Part shown: positions 63,471 through 64,000 of the stretch, one piece after another
How positions within the stretch are numbered: the first letter of the stretch is position 1
Layout of the letters: each line of letters opens with the position of its first letter
Assembly: GCF_000426285.1 (NCBI RefSeq)
Contig: NZ_AUFB01000002.1
Location: forward strand, 124,001-188,000
Direction of reading: 5' to 3'
Length of the DNA stretch: 64,000 nt
Source: Rhizobium leucaenae USDA 9039
GTDB lineage: Bacteria > Pseudomonadota > Alphaproteobacteria > Rhizobiales > Rhizobiaceae
The notes under the pieces: generated by a model
Databases searched by the model: none
Told to the model about the DNA's origin: nothing
The model's input: only the letters and a program-made list of their open reading frames with translations
Made by a program: the position numbers and the translations under genes

Positions 63471-64000
63471 ATGATATCCACCTATCTAGGCTATTCAATC
63501 GCGACCCGGAGCATGGCGACGACGCTTAAACAGGTGGCGACGCAGCCTGAGAGCAAGCGTGAAATCGATTATTACAATGCCAATATTGGCAAGGTCACCA
63601 GCGTCGACGACTTCATGAACGACTATCAGCTCTATAGCTACGCTATGGAAGCTTACGGTCTTTCGGACATGACCTATGCCAAGGCCTTTATGAAACAGGT
63701 GCTGACCAGCGACCTCAGCGACTCCAGCAGTTTCGCAAATAAGCTGACGGATTCGCGCTACAAGGAATTCGCTGCTGCGTTCAATTTCGGCACGAGCAGC
63801 TCCTCTTCGGCGCAAACCAGCGCACAGGAAGACGATCTGGCCGGCCTTTATAAGCAGTCGTTTACGACCGAGGAGACCAACGCCCAGACTGAAACAAGTT
63901 ACTACAGCCAGCACATCAGCGATGTTAAGACCGTGGACGATCTCCTGGGTAACACGCGCCTTAGAAACTATGTGCTGCAGGCCTATGGCATCGATCCGAC
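63471..64000 (+). CDS. DUF1217 domain protein (start; runs off the window)
   Basis: The first 176 residues are visible. DUF1217 proteins are long, helical proteins of rhizobia and relatives whose gene usually lies in the flagellar region. Here MISTYLGYSIATRSMATTLK opens the protein, followed by the repeated units DDFMNDYQLYSYAMEAYGLS and DDLLGNTRLRNYVLQAYGID. The repeat of about 115 residues is the family hallmark. A role in motility is expected from the family's usual context, but the flagellar genes themselves are beyond the window. Confidence 0.85.
   Translation, partial: MISTYLGYSIATRSMATTLKQVATQPESKREIDYYNANIGKVTSVDDFMNDYQLYSYAMEAYGLSDMTYAKAFMKQVLTSDLSDSSSFANKLTDSRYKEFAAAFNFGTSSSSSAQTSAQEDDLAGLYKQSFTTEETNAQTETSYYSQHISDVKTVDDLLGNTRLRNYVLQAYGIDP

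Noticed and set aside
1..64000. CRISPR array, prophage, transposase or rRNA operon
   Set aside because: No regularly spaced repeats, phage structural genes, transposase motifs or rRNA segments were seen.

Overview
The window looks like part of the chromosome of a Rhizobium-type alphaproteobacterium (Rhizobiaceae). The signs are GC-rich, densely packed genes, several small families known mainly from Rhizobiales (DUF2093, DUF4170, DUF6101, DUF1217), an F0 ATP synthase operon that carries two b-type subunits and lies apart from F1, lipid A and Kdo genes, and two kinds of short rhizobial palindromic repeat. The genus is inferred from gene content; no rRNA is present. I saw no tRNA gene, CRISPR array, prophage or insertion sequence.

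Layout. 0.2-10 kb: CPA2 cation/proton antiporter, PmbA peptidase, an inositol-phosphatase-family enzyme, DUF4170, then waaA, a HAD phosphatase and lpxK (Kdo-lipid A synthesis), converging on DUF2093 and mutL. 10.5-14.5 kb: a signalling pair (kinase-less PAS/receiver protein and a GGDEF-EAL protein) and a PRC-barrel protein. 14.8-19 kb: a sugar-acid operon (lactonase, dgoA, dgoK, SDR dehydrogenase) with a divergent IclR regulator, fitting oxidative galactose (or arabinose) catabolism. 19-20.7 kb: a LuxR-type regulator flanked by two unusual non-coding regions, one with a sigma-54-like promoter, an upstream palindrome and a possible 42-codon gene. 20.7-26.5 kb: Mrp ATPase, CorA, Kup and a SleB-type cell wall hydrolase. 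26.7-29.5 kb: atpI-B-E-F'-F. 29.6-39.3 kb: a phosphotransferase, rnhB, a radical SAM enzyme, moaB-ispE, a TPR protein, ispB, and a methyltransferase pair. 39.3-42.7 kb: mntH, a SppA-type peptidase, and a ParD/ParE toxin-antitoxin locus whose toxin is frameshifted.

42.8-51.3 kb: glyQ and glyS are separated by lemA, a class I-like EPSP synthase, a DUF2207 membrane protein and a DUF559 nuclease bracketed by palindromic repeats. glyS itself seems to carry an extra, AT-richer internal segment. 51.4-64 kb: a chemoreceptor, a small periplasmic protein, purD, tex, cfa, a lipoprotein, a MipA-type porin, ubiA, an acetyltransferase, DUF6101, and the start of a DUF1217 gene that in rhizobia usually belongs to the flagellar region.

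Most of the window is housekeeping. Linked functions are ispE, ispB and ubiA (isoprenoid to ubiquinone), waaA and lpxK (lipid A), and corA, kup, mntH and the CPA2 antiporter (cation balance). The parts most worth a second look are the sigma-54-like unit at 20.16-20.45 kb, the repeat-flanked DUF559 gene, the glyS insertion, and the broken toxin.
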